Source of the DNA: Ectobacillus sp048976805
GTDB taxonomy: Bacteria > Bacillota > Bacilli > Bacillales > Bacillaceae_G
NCBI GenBank assembly: GCA_048976805.1
Contig: JBHGUR010000092.1
Location: 1 to 44,086, forward strand
Length of the DNA: 44,086 bases
Direction: 5' to 3'
Positions 30,914 through 38,854 of this stretch are shown one piece after another (the first letter of the stretch is position 1; each line of letters opens with the position of its first letter). A program made the position numbers and the translations under genes. The notes beneath the pieces are model-generated. The model had not been told where the DNA came from. It searched no databases and was given only the letters and a program-made list of their open reading frames with translations.

Positions 30914-30942
30914 ATACACCAAGCGCTTACGCTTGGTGTATA
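30914..30942 (-). terminator. Terminator of the 105-residue gene
   Basis: ACACCAAGCG, TAAG, CGCTTGGTGT, then ATTTTATC on the minus strand. It overlaps the stop codon. Confidence 0.8.
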
Positions 30943-31244
30943 ATTATAGTTGTATTCCAAAAATGATTGAGAAAGCCAATCGAGCGAATGCTTTTATATT
31001 CCCCTGATTTTGTTTGGAATGTTTTTTCTATTGTCATAAAAAACACGCTGTTTCGTACTTGCGACTCAACGAACTCTAAAGGTTCGCTTTCATTTTCCAA
31101 GCACTGAAAACTTTGCTCGCTGCACACTATTCCATACTCTTTTTCAATATATTGCTGAAACCCCTGTTCTTTTGGGCAAGTTAGAATAAAGATAGCAACA
31201 ATTAAAATAGTAGTAATTCCGGTAAATATAAATACTTTATTCAA
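30927..31244 (-). CDS. Hypothetical membrane-anchored protein (105 aa)
   Basis: One N-terminal membrane segment (about 4-22, VFIFTGITTILIVAIFILT) is followed by an extracellular domain of about 80 residues with two cysteines (YGIVCSEQSFQCLEN). They could form a disulfide. I chose TTG 31244 because AAAGGAG is 6 bases upstream. The longer frame overlaps the gene upstream. It is 56 bases downstream of the 268-residue gene and probably shares its transcript. Family not recognised. Confidence 0.7.
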   Translation of the reverse strand: MNKVFIFTGITTILIVAIFILTCPKEQGFQQYIEKEYGIVCSEQSFQCLENESEPLEFVESQVRNSVFFMTIEKTFQTKSGEYKSIRSIGFLNHFWNTTIIIHQA

Positions 31245-31300
31245 TCTATTCTCCTTTCTATGTAAAAGAAAGAAAACTCGGCTGCTGCAGCCCAGCTTCC

Positions 31301-32107
31301 TCATTCTTTCACCCATTTCCATTCCTGTTCCTTCTTATCAAAAATCAACAATGCTTTTTCAAGAGCTTCCGCATTAAACTGTGCGAGATTTTCGATAATT
31401 TCATCCATATTTATAAAAGAACCAACCGCATACACGGGAATTTCTAAGCCCCTTCTCGTTTCTGCTTTATTTGTTAAATCTATCAACACTCCGTCTTCAG
31501 TAAGAGGCATAAGTTGATCCATTACCTCTTTAATAATCGCCGGATAAATTTTTGTTTTTTGGAACAGCATAAACCTTTTTTTTCCAAAAGAGCCCAATTT
31601 ATACGGAATCACTTTACTTAACAAACCGGCAAAATCCTGCATTCTTCTAAAGTACAATTTCGTATACCAACCATCATCATAAGATAAATATACATATTTG
31701 TTTTTTAGCAATGGGAAAAACGGTTTCCCAAGCGGTTCCTTCTTATGGGCCAAATATAAAAGTTCGGCAATTTCCAACGGCTCCAATTCATCTAAATCAT
31801 TTATATCATCAAAATCGAGCCAGCAAAATTCTCCGAACTGTTCCACGTCTGCCGAGATAAACCTTTGGATATTTTCTTCCTCCACAAACTCTAAGAGACT
31901 GTGATAATTTAAGTCAGTCCATTCAAAATCATGTTTTAGCAACAAAACGTTGTGAAGTGGGGATGGGATATTGCTGGTGAACTCCCGGAATGATATGCCG
32001 GATGTAAGAAAGCAATGATTACGCCGATCTCCATTAATATATATGATATCTTTTATTTGGTCAGATCCTCCAGACAAAGCACCTAGCCACCTTCGTTTAG
32101 TTTTCAT
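31301..32107 (-). CDS. Hypothetical soluble protein (268 aa)
   Basis: No family is certain. The protein is acidic and rich in aromatic residues, without membrane spans (so a transporter label, which I recall for similar Bacillus proteins, would be wrong). The segment LDFDDINDLDELEPLEIAELLYLAHKKEPLGKPFFPLLKNKYVYLSYDDGWYTKLYF stands out. The start at ATG 32107 has no good ribosome site. The reading frame is open well into the protein, and no better-placed start was found. Confidence 0.72.
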   Translation of the reverse strand: MKTKRRWLGALSGGSDQIKDIIYINGDRRNHCFLTSGISFREFTSNIPSPLHNVLLLKHDFEWTDLNYHSLLEFVEEENIQRFISADVEQFGEFCWLDFDDINDLDELEPLEIAELLYLAHKKEPLGKPFFPLLKNKYVYLSYDDGWYTKLYFRRMQDFAGLLSKVIPYKLGSFGKKRFMLFQKTKIYPAIIKEVMDQLMPLTEDGVLIDLTNKAETRRGLEIPVYAVGSFINMDEIIENLAQFNAEALEKALLIFDKKEQEWKWVKE

Positions 32108-32304
32108 TCTATAATTATTTTAGCATGAAAATTTTCAGAAACATAGAGAAACACTCAAAAACAGTCTATTTTTACCATTACAATTTGATGTTTTTTATTA
32201 CACTTAAATTACAAACAACTTTATTAAACAGCGGTATTGCTTTTGATACAATTGAAATATAATCGAGATTTATCAACAATAATGCTTCACATCTCCCCCA
32301 AATA

Positions 32305-32335
32305 AAAAAGACCTGTACAAAACACAGGCCTTTTT
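32305..32335 (-). terminator. Terminator of gerW
   Basis: AAAAAGGCCTGT...ACAGGTCTTTTTT stem on the minus strand, directly after the stop. Confidence 0.87.
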
Positions 32336-32774
32336 ACAAAATGCTGTTTGGAGCATCATTTAATCCGTTATTTCCTTGTTGATTTGTTTGTTGATTCATA
32401 TTTTGATTAAACATAGTTTGTAGCTTATCTAAAGTTTGCGGCGCAAGATCAATAACCTTCTCCATTAAATGCGTTGTGTTTTGTAGATGCAAAATATTGA
32501 CTCCGTCACCATTTACAACAAGAAAAGCAACTGGGGTAATGGAAACTCCTCCTCCGCTTCCGCCGCCAAAAGCGTTGTTCTCTGATAGCTGCGTTCCCCC
32601 AGCGGGAGCAAAATCGCTTCCCCCTGCACCAAACCCAAAAGCGACTTTAGAAACAGTTAAAACAACCCCTCCGTCTGCAGTTTGAACCGGTTCGCCAATA
32701 ATCGTATTTACATCGACCATTTCCTTTAAATTTTCCATGGCCGCTTTCATAAGCCCTTGAATTGGATGATCCAC
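32334..32774 (-). CDS. gerW: Sporulation/germination protein GerW (YtfJ family)
   Basis: 146 residues. The family start is DHPIQGLMKAAMENLKEMVDVNTIIGEPVQTADGGVVLTVSKVAFGFGAGG, with a glycine-rich middle (NNAFGGGSGGGVSITPVAFLVV) and a polar Q/N-rich tail. YtfJ is a spore protein needed for lysozyme-resistant spore properties and normal germination in B. subtilis. AAGGAGGG lies upstream of a start at 32774. It is a single-gene unit between an unrelated hypothetical gene and a GNAT. Confidence 0.93.
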   Translation of the reverse strand: MDHPIQGLMKAAMENLKEMVDVNTIIGEPVQTADGGVVLTVSKVAFGFGAGGSDFAPAGGTQLSENNAFGGGSGGGVSITPVAFLVVNGDGVNILHLQNTTHLMEKVIDLAPQTLDKLQTMFNQNMNQQTNQQGNNGLNDAPNSIL

Positions 32775-32909
32775 CGTTTATTCCCTCCTTTTCTGATTCC
32801 TTCCTAGTTTTACCTAAAATTATGGAAGTAAACATAAAATTTGCTATTGCATGTTTCGTTCTTATGTCATAAAATTCTAAAAATAAACAATTTAAAAGGA
32901 GGGTTTAAT

Positions 32910-33692
32910 ATGATCCGTAAACTAACAGAGCAAGATCACGAGCAAGTTATGAAATTACTGAAGAAAGAACCTTCCCTCAATTTGTTTCTTATCGGTGATA
33001 TCGAAGCATATGGCTATAGACAGGATTTTCAAGAACTGTGGGGAGATCTCACTGAGGACGGAACCATACAAGCGGTTTTGCTCCGCTTCCATGACTCCTT
33101 CATTCCATATGCAAATGGACCGTTGCCAACTGAGGAATTTGCAAAAAAAATGAAAGAATACGAAAAAATTACCCTTTCCGGTAAATCAGACATTATAGAG
33201 CAATTTGAAAACATACAAGACTTACAGCTTGGCCCCAAGAGGAAAATGTATTTTTGTGAGTGCTTAAATGCTGATAAAGTTTCACATTCTGAAAAAAGAC
33301 ATATTAAATTAGCGACATTAGACGATGTGGACCGTATCATCGAGCTGCGCCAGCTCATTAAGGAATTTACGCTAACACCATATGCGCGCCAAATGCTAAA
33401 GCAAGCGATAGAAACAAAAACAGGACGAACATATTATATAGAAGACGGTGGACAAATAGCGGCTTGCGCTTCTACCGCTGCAGAAAACTCTCTTTCCGCA
33501 ATGATTGTTGGAGTTTGCACACATCCAAATTACCGAAATAAAGGTTTCGCTTCCCTTATTTTGAGCCAAATGATTGCGGATATTACTTCAAAAGGAAAAA
33601 CACTTTGTTTATGTTATGACAACCCAGCTGCCGGCCGCATTTATAAACGCTTAGGCTTTACAGACATCGGCATGTGGACAATGTACCGCTAA
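32910..33692 (+). CDS. GNAT N-acetyltransferase (two-part, 260 aa)
   Basis: An N-terminal half of about 125 residues (LLKKEPSLNLFLIGDIEAYG...) is followed by a C-terminal GNAT domain. The acetyl-CoA motif VGVCTHPNYRNKGFASLILSQM is at about 200-221, and the end YDNPAAGRIYKRLGFTDIGMWTMYR is the usual N-x-x-A-x-x-x-Y-x-x-x-G-F. The N-terminal half resembles the family of GNATs with a FR47-like C-domain. The substrate is unknown. ATG 32910 follows AAAGGAGGG. Confidence 0.9.
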   Translation: MIRKLTEQDHEQVMKLLKKEPSLNLFLIGDIEAYGYRQDFQELWGDLTEDGTIQAVLLRFHDSFIPYANGPLPTEEFAKKMKEYEKITLSGKSDIIEQFENIQDLQLGPKRKMYFCECLNADKVSHSEKRHIKLATLDDVDRIIELRQLIKEFTLTPYARQMLKQAIETKTGRTYYIEDGGQIAACASTAAENSLSAMIVGVCTHPNYRNKGFASLILSQMIADITSKGKTLCLCYDNPAAGRIYKRLGFTDIGMWTMYR

Positions 33693-33716
33693 GGAAAGAA
33701 AGTATAAGTTTTAGGA

Positions 33717-33748
33717 GTATGTCTAGCTCCAAAGCGGCAGACTCCGGG
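33717..33748 (+). repeat. Fragment of a TGTCTAGCTCC repeat
   Basis: ATGTCTAGCTCCAAAGCGGCAG matches my memory of a dispersed Bacillus/Geobacillus sequence beginning TGTCTAGCTCCAGCGGC. Only one short piece is here, so it is a relic at most. Confidence 0.35.
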
Positions 33749-33780
33749 TTGTAAAAGGCGGGCTTTGCCCGCTTTTTACA
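33749..33780 (+). terminator. Terminator after the GNAT gene
   Basis: TGTAAAAGGCGGGC, TTT, GCCCGCTTTTTACA: a long perfect stem. Confidence 0.85.
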
Positions 33781-33818
33781 GCTTGCTTCTAATAGCGCCG
33801 TTTAATGATCTGCCTGCT

Positions 33819-34100
33819 CTATCGAAAAATAAAATAAAGGGCCGCAGCAAGCAAATTCGGTATTCCAAACATAAACAGCCCGGCCGCATACTGTTTACGC
33901 TGCTTTATTGTCGCTTGGACAGGCTTCCCCGTAAAACGGTGCTTTTTCTTAACAGTTATGAATATAAAACATGCAAATATAACCGCAGCTATCCCAATAA
34001 TTCCCGAAAATTCATATAAAATAGACCAGTCCTGCAATAAAACGGCAGCTATCCCAAAGAGCGATACAACACAAACGCCTAACTCAAAATATCGCTTCAT
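33819..34100 (-). CDS. Small membrane protein (93 aa)
   Basis: Three hydrophobic spans: about 7-23, 32-51 and 74-90. A basic loop KKKHRFTGKPVQATIKQRKQ lies between the second and third. Possibly a DUF5316-like protein; I am not sure. I chose ATG 34100 with GGGGTGGAG upstream. GTG 34109 would be too close to AAGGGG. Confidence 0.65.
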   Translation of the reverse strand: MKRYFELGVCVVSLFGIAAVLLQDWSILYEFSGIIGIAAVIFACFIFITVKKKHRFTGKPVQATIKQRKQYAAGLFMFGIPNLLAAALYFIFR

Positions 34101-34136
34101 CTTCTCCACCCCTTCTTTAAAGAAGTAAAAAAGCCT

Positions 34137-34292
34137 TCAAGCACCTATCTCTAACACAGCTTCTGGGCATTTCTTCCTTAACGAAATCAACCTCTCTTGT
34201 TTATACACCGCTTCATATAGCGGGAGAATAGAGATTGGCACGAGCGCGATTACAATACCGGCCAAAACAGGGTTTCGTTTTACATTGAACAC
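34137..34292 (-). CDS. Very small membrane protein (51 aa)
   Basis: GTG 34292 follows GGAGGGGG by six bases. One hydrophobic span (VLAGIVIALVPISILPLY) is followed by a charged tail (KQERLISLRKKCPEAVLEIGA). It lies 37 bases upstream of the 93-residue membrane protein gene, and the two may be one transcript. The upstream part of the long frame (to 34391) overlaps the next gene and is not used. Confidence 0.5.
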   Translation of the reverse strand: MFNVKRNPVLAGIVIALVPISILPLYEAVYKQERLISLRKKCPEAVLEIGA

Positions 34293-34368
34293 ATCATTCC
34301 CCCTCCCTCCCATTCCTATTAGACGATACAGAAAGAGGAGGCTTATACGATAAAAAGCCTCCCTTCCT

Positions 34369-34788
34369 TTACAATTTCTTGCGAAACGCAAAACTCACTT
34401 TATTGTATCCTTCCCGCTCATAGAAGCTGTGCGCAGCAATCCGAACAAATCCCGATGTTAAGTCGGCCATTTTACAGCCATTCTCCTTCCCCCATGCTTC
34501 CACATAAGACAAAATTTGTTTCCCGTATCCTTTAGAACGGTGCTCGGCTGCTGTAACTAAATCATAAATAAATACATGCCTTTCATTATAGAAATTTGTC
34601 AGAATTATAACACCTGCCAAAGAAATTGGTTCTCCCTGTTCATTGCACAGCGCAAATAAATGATAACCCTCTTGCTGCATAGCTTCATATAATTCAAAAA
34701 ATTTCGCTTCTGTTAAATGTGGCCGCAGTTCCTGCATAACCGGCAGCGCCTTTTGCAGCTCTTCCCTCGTGCATAGTTCACAAATCAT
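34369..34788 (-). CDS. GNAT N-acetyltransferase (139 aa)
   Basis: A single GNAT domain. The acetyl-CoA loop is FIYDLVTAAEHRSKGYGKQILSYVEAWGKENGC (about 76-108) with R/Q-x-x-G-x-G/A as R-S-K-G-Y-G-K. It ends AAHSFYEREGYNKVSFAFRKKL, the standard C-terminal Y/F motif. ATG 34788 follows AAGGAGGG. Substrate unknown. Confidence 0.92.
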   Translation of the reverse strand: MICELCTREELQKALPVMQELRPHLTEAKFFELYEAMQQEGYHLFALCNEQGEPISLAGVIILTNFYNERHVFIYDLVTAAEHRSKGYGKQILSYVEAWGKENGCKMADLTSGFVRIAAHSFYEREGYNKVSFAFRKKL

Positions 34789-34923
34789 GCTACATCCCTC
34801 CTTCATTACGGTACACAAAAGACAATTTTCGTTGATTTTGCTTTATTATACAACAATTTAGCCGAACAAGAACAAACTACAAAAAATATTTTCGAGTTTA
34901 CATAATATAATTATTTTATCAAA

Positions 34924-34955
34924 AACCGAGCACGTGAGTTCCCGTGCCCGGCCTT
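34924..34955 (-). terminator. Terminator-like hairpin
   Basis: CGGGCACG, a loop and CGTGCTCG, then GTTTTTG on the minus strand. It has the right polarity for the SPFH operon, although repeats lie between. Confidence 0.5.
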
Positions 34956-35007
34956 TCTTTAATTATGCTAAATAAAAGTATGATTTATAACGTAGGCCTG
35001 CACAGCA

Positions 35008-35127
35008 CGGCTATGTAGACACTCTCTTCCTCTCTCTGCTTTTCCTTTGGACGAGGCAAAACCAAGCCCTGACCGTTACTATATACGGCTGGGAGCACTC
35101 TTCCCCTCTAAAAAAGGATTTATATAG
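35008..35127. repeat. Structured repeat family R, copy A
   Basis: CGGCTATGTAG...CTTCCTCTCTCTGCTTTTCC...GAGGCAAAACC...CTGACCGTTACTATATACGGCTGG...CCCCTCTAAAAAAGG. It aligns along its whole length with the copy at 38855-38988 and by its right half with the one at 10270-10328. Non-coding. It directly abuts the MITE tail fragment at 35124-35206. Confidence 0.7.
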
Positions 35128-35206
35128 CAACACCAACGTTTAACACAGACATCCATGCAAGAATATAACTTGCACCACGATAGATAATTTATTTTTTAGG
35201 GTAGCC
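35124..35206 (+). mobile_element. Truncated right part of a long MITE-like element
   Basis: CAACACCAACGTTTAACACAGACATCCATGC, the hairpin GCAAG-AATATAA-CTTGC, then CACCACGATAGATAA and TTTTTTAGGGTAGCC. Compared with the 36749 copy, the 3' hairpin arm and about 28 bases before it are deleted. The left body is missing. From 35207 to 35354 nothing else is seen. Confidence 0.75.
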
Positions 35207-35354
35207 TTCCTTAAAAAGGATATTCCCTCCAACTGTGCTTATAGGTATAGAATTAAACAGCTTATACTATCTGCGCCGCATGCTCCAGTCTTTCTTACAA
35301 AAGAAAAACTTCCCCCGCTTAAGATATGTCAATATAGCATGCCCGTTTCTTCCT

Positions 35355-36290
35355 TTACTCTGCTTTTTTCTCTTTAAAAATCTCGCCTACCGCACCAAGA
35401 CTGCCAAGCGTTTCAATTGCATTAGACGGAATAAACACCTTATTGGCGGATCCTTTGGCAATTTCCTCAAGAGATTCAAAGGACTTATAAGCGAGAATCT
35501 GTTCTGTTAACCCTGAGTCATGCAGTAATTGAATCCGGTTTTGCTCCGCCTTGGCAATCGTTTCAATCGCTTTCGCTTCCCCCATAGCCTCCAATTCCTT
35601 TGCCTGCTGAATCCCTTCCGCTTCACGAATCCGGGCTTCTCTATCCCCTTCTGCAATTAAAATTTTACTTTGTTTATCCCCTTCCGCACGCAACACCATG
35701 TCCTGCTTAGCAGCTTCCGCTTCTAAAATAATTGCGCGCTTGTTTCGTTCAGCCTTCATTTGCTTTTCCATAGCCGCTTGGACGTCTTTTGGCGGATTGA
35801 TGTCTACGACCTCGACACGTTCGATGCGAACTCCCCATTTTTCCGTTGCCTCATCAAGGGCAAGGCGGATATCTGTAGAAATTTTTTCGCGTCCTGATAA
35901 AGTTTCGTCAAGCTCCATATTCCCGAGAATTTGCCGCATCGTTGCCGTCGTAATATTGCGAACGCCATTTCCATAATTCGAAATGCCGTATGTTGCCAGC
36001 TCGGGGTCAATGACTTGATAAAAAATAATTGTATCGATTTCAACTTGCACATTATCCTTCGTAATAACTTTTTGCGGAGGAACACTCGTTTGCTGAATGC
36101 GCAAATCATGATATACACGAACGCGATCTATAACCGGGATTAAAATATTCAGCCCCGGGTTCATTAAACGATGAAACTTTCCGAGCCGTTCCACTACTGC
36201 CACCTGCTGCTGTGGAATAATTTTTACTGTAAGAGCAGCAAATACAACAACAATAACAATTAATAAAATAGATAAAATTGTCCCAACCAT
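35355..36290 (-). CDS. SPFH/stomatin-like membrane protein (slipin, QmcA type)
   Basis: 311 residues. An N-terminal hydrophobic anchor (about 4-22) is followed by the SPFH/PHB domain (KIIPQQQVAVVERLGKFHRLMNPGLNILIPVIDRVRV...) to about 190. An alanine/glutamate coiled coil (about 180-260) follows with the AEAAKQDMVLRAEGDKQSKILIAEGDREARIREAEG pattern. The C-terminus is hydrophobic-poor. It partners with NfeD, encoded two bases upstream, in membrane microdomains. Both are on one transcript. Start ATG 36290. Confidence 0.95.
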   Translation of the reverse strand: MVGTILSILLIVIVVVFAALTVKIIPQQQVAVVERLGKFHRLMNPGLNILIPVIDRVRVYHDLRIQQTSVPPQKVITKDNVQVEIDTIIFYQVIDPELATYGISNYGNGVRNITTATMRQILGNMELDETLSGREKISTDIRLALDEATEKWGVRIERVEVVDINPPKDVQAAMEKQMKAERNKRAIILEAEAAKQDMVLRAEGDKQSKILIAEGDREARIREAEGIQQAKELEAMGEAKAIETIAKAEQNRIQLLHDSGLTEQILAYKSFESLEEIAKGSANKVFIPSNAIETLGSLGAVGEIFKEKKAE

Positions 36291-36292
36291 GC

Positions 36293-36718
36293 TTACTCAC
36301 TTTCCTTTCTTACCAATAAAACTGTACTGCGCCTTCCCAAAACAACCACTCGTTCCCCGCGCGAAATCGGTTTTGCCGCTGTCGCGCTCCATGTATCGCC
36401 GCTAACCTTTACAATGCCGTTTGCTTCGTCTGTAATATTCTGCATAACAATCCCTGTCTTACCTACAATGGTATCGACAGGATCCGTATATCCCCTTCCC
36501 ATACGTATTTTTTTAACAATCGGTTTGGAAAAAACGGTTAAAACGAGACTTACAATAGAGGCGACAATCACTTGTGTCCATAAATCGGGAACGAAAAAAG
36601 CAACAATGCCCCCAAATAAGGCTCCAATGCCAAGCCACAGCAAATAAAATGTAAATGTTAACATTTCGGCAATGACCAATCCACCGGCAATTAATAGCCA
36701 AACGACCCATCCTGCCAA
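36293..36718 (-). CDS. NfeD family protein (short form)
   Basis: 141 residues. Three or four hydrophobic spans (about 3-25, 28-45, 47-65) precede an OB-fold C-terminal domain (about 80-141: GRGYTDPVDTIVGKTGIVMQNI...GERVVVLGRRSTVLLVRK). The pairing with an SPFH gene is the classic NfeD arrangement. The start is taken as TTG 36718, although its ribosome site (AAGGTAG) is weak. A MITE-like element ends only 31 bases upstream of the start, so the native promoter may be displaced. Confidence 0.9.
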   Translation of the reverse strand: MAGWVVWLLIAGGLVIAEMLTFTFYLLWLGIGALFGGIVAFFVPDLWTQVIVASIVSLVLTVFSKPIVKKIRMGRGYTDPVDTIVGKTGIVMQNITDEANGIVKVSGDTWSATAAKPISRGERVVVLGRRSTVLLVRKESE

Positions 36719-36748
36719 TTTCCATCACTACCTTCTCTTTAAATTATA

Positions 36749-36967
36749 GGCTATATTAAAGACAACGCTCATTGCTCATTTCCCGCTCAGTCGATGCATG
36801 AAAGGCGCGCCAAATGAAAGCTTGGCACGAATAGGCAAAAACCGTACTGGATTAACAGCAACGTTTAACATGCACATCCATGCAAGAATATAACTTGCAC
36901 TACGATAGATAAAAATTTTTAGAAGCGGTACAATTAAAGGTTGCCTTAAATTTTTTAGGGCAGCCAA
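36749..36967 (+). mobile_element. Long MITE-like element (body 2 plus tail)
   Basis: A 219-bp non-coding unit flanked by AAATTATA on both sides (36741-36748 and 36968-36975). Ends are GGCTATATTAAAG and, inward from the right, GGCTGCCCTAAAAAA. Its body resembles the element at 41333, not the GC-rich body at 9081, yet it carries the same tail module (36874-36967). In the tail, hairpin 1 is GCAAG-AATATAA-CTTGC and hairpin 2 is GGTTGCC...GGGCAGCC. Confidence 0.88.
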
Positions 36968-37138
36968 ATTATAAATTACAGTGCCTGCTTACCCTTATGT
37001 ATATGAGCGAGAAAACACTTTATCAACAAAAATTCTCTTTCTATTAGGATGGTACTTCTCCCAAAATCCTTTGGTATATTGATAAAATATTATATTCTAT
37101 TTATTTCTTTAAATTCCTCTATCATTCTTGTTAATTCT

Positions 37139-37243
37139 GCACCGTTCTTATGTCAACCTGCAAAAATGAAAAGGAAGCTAATCCTCTACATATAGCGAGC
37201 AATTAGCTTCCTTTTTTCTTCAAAACTATGTTAAAGAACGGTG
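37139..37243. repeat. Inverted CACCGTTCTT/AAGAACGGTG pair around a terminator
   Basis: CACCGTTCTT at 37140-37149 and AAGAACGGTG at 37234-37243 are exact inverted repeats. The right copy sits in ACTATGTTAAAGAACGGTG, which is close to the left end of the body-2 elements. This suggests a decayed element whose two ends flank the hairpin at 37169-37218. Confidence 0.45.
37169..37218. terminator. Strong hairpin, terminator-like
   Basis: AAAAGGAAGCTAAT, a 20-base loop and ATTAGCTTCCTTTTTTC. It lies about 120 bases beyond the Nudix gene stop on the minus-strand side, with T-runs usable on the plus strand and As on the other. Confidence 0.7.
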
Positions 37244-37336
37244 ATTGGCCTTAGCTCATTCGTGGCAAAGTAGAATTATGCCAACTAATGAATTTTTGAA
37301 GCACTTTCCTAATAGTAAGCTGCAACTTTTAGCTGA

Positions 37337-37780
37337 TTATGCTTGGGGAATTGTTTTTAATAAATGAACGTAGGCTCCTTGGTTTTCAATTAAAGCTGTG
37401 CACTGATCTGCATCAATCCATTTAAATTGGAATACATGGCCATTGTCTTCCCCTGAAGTTACTGTATGAAGCCATTCATCTTTCACATCAGCTGTAAGCG
37501 TCGCATGGCAAAAATAACGTTGCTGATATTCATTTTTCTCTTTTACGTGAATAAGTTCATCAGCGATAGTTTTTTCAATTTTCACATTATTCAATCCAGA
37601 CTCTTCTAAAATATCGCGAAGCAATGCGCTCACAAGCGTTTCCCCATGCTCGACAGATCCACCAGGCACCTGCAATCCTGCATCGGGATTGTCATAGTTA
37701 GCATAGACAAGGAGCTGCAACTTCCCTTCTTTTTCTCTTGTTACATAAGCGTATACCTTTTTTTTGTACAATTCATTCAT
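37337..37780 (-). CDS. Nudix hydrolase
   Basis: 147 residues. The Nudix box is at about 41-63: G-G-S-V-E-H-G-E, then TLVSALL-RD-ILEESGL. This fits G-x5-E-x7-R-E-U-x-E-E-x-G-U except that the first catalytic-helix Glu is Asp. The substrate is a nucleoside diphosphate linked to something, not deducible here. ATG 37780 follows GGAGAGAGG. It lies 38 bases downstream of the carboxypeptidase gene in the same direction. Confidence 0.9.
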   Translation of the reverse strand: MNELYKKKVYAYVTREKEGKLQLLVYANYDNPDAGLQVPGGSVEHGETLVSALLRDILEESGLNNVKIEKTIADELIHVKEKNEYQQRYFCHATLTADVKDEWLHTVTSGEDNGHVFQFKWIDADQCTALIENQGAYVHLLKTIPQA

Positions 37781-37818
37781 CGTCCTCTCTCCTTCCCCTT
37801 ATATGCCGCAATTATGCA

Positions 37819-38568
37819 TTACTTTTTTGGCATTGCTTCTTCAAGCGTTAAACGCCGCTCATATAAATAACGAGCATGCGGATTGCCAACGTATCGAATG
37901 TGCCACGGCTCATACATATAACCTGTTGTGGCTGTTTTATTGTCCGGATAACGGATAATAAAGCCAAACTCATGCGCATGTGCCGCGAGCCATTTTCCCT
38001 CCTTCGTGTTTCCAAAGGAAGGCTCCAGTTGAAAATGAACTGACTGCGCTGAAACATCGACAGCCAAACCGGTTTGATGCTCACTAGTGCCCGGTACAGC
38101 GCTTGAAACAGCTGTAACCGCTGCACCCTCATTCTTTTTATACATAGTATGTAAAGCTTTTTGACGTTCATAAGAACGATAAGCTGAAACCGCAAATAAG
38201 TATACTTTATCTTGCTCCGCAGCTTGAAATAAATTTTCAAGGGCGCGGGCTGCTTCCTTACGCATTTTCATCTTTTCTCTGTCGCCACGAAAAGAAAATC
38301 TAACATTCGGAATTATCAAATCATTTGGTGTGTAAAAATCCGGCAAATGCCTGTTTTTATTCACAAGCACTAAAATAGAATCCGGATTGTTAACAATAGC
38401 AACTCCTTTTTCATTTTGGGCGATAGTAGCTTCATAGCTTGGAAAAGAGACATTGGGCCTACTTTCTAAGTCAGGAGCAACAAAATATTGAACAGGAGCC
38501 GGCAATAACAATACTATTGCCGTGACAGCGAAAACACTCATAAGAAAAAGCCTCTTTTTGTTGGACAT
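37819..38568 (-). CDS. VanY/LdcB-type D-alanyl-D-alanine carboxypeptidase
   Basis: 249 residues. An N-terminal anchor or signal (about 6-27) is followed by a VanY domain with YRSYERQKALH (about 140), S-x-H-x-x-G-x-A-x-D as SEHQTGLAVDV (about 170-180) and EPWHIRYVG (about 222-230). These are the zinc and catalytic residues of the family. It trims stem peptides of peptidoglycan outside the membrane. I chose ATG 38568 with AGAGGGTG upstream. Confidence 0.92.
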   Translation of the reverse strand: MSNKKRLFLMSVFAVTAIVLLLPAPVQYFVAPDLESRPNVSFPSYEATIAQNEKGVAIVNNPDSILVLVNKNRHLPDFYTPNDLIIPNVRFSFRGDREKMKMRKEAARALENLFQAAEQDKVYLFAVSAYRSYERQKALHTMYKKNEGAAVTAVSSAVPGTSEHQTGLAVDVSAQSVHFQLEPSFGNTKEGKWLAAHAHEFGFIIRYPDNKTATTGYMYEPWHIRYVGNPHARYLYERRLTLEEAMPKK

Positions 38569-38854
38569 GTAACACCCTCTTTTATTTACATAAGACAATT
38601 ATTATTCCATTAATAAAAGATTTTTATAAACGTGAGGTGTTTGTTGGCAATTTTCGTCTGGCATAAAAGTTCCTGTCCATGATGCTGATCCTCAGCCAAA
38701 CAGTATAAATTCCAAATGGGCTGCCGATCTATCGCATAGTATATAACACGTTGGTCTTAATCTTAATTCGATAAGAGGCACTTCAATTCCTTTTCACAGA
38801 AACGAAAATAAACAAAAAATATATATCCAATTTATGATTTGGACATATACATCG

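Noticed and set aside
31301..32107. Transporter label for the 268-residue protein
   Set aside because: There are no membrane spans. The protein is soluble and acidic, so a transporter function cannot be supported.
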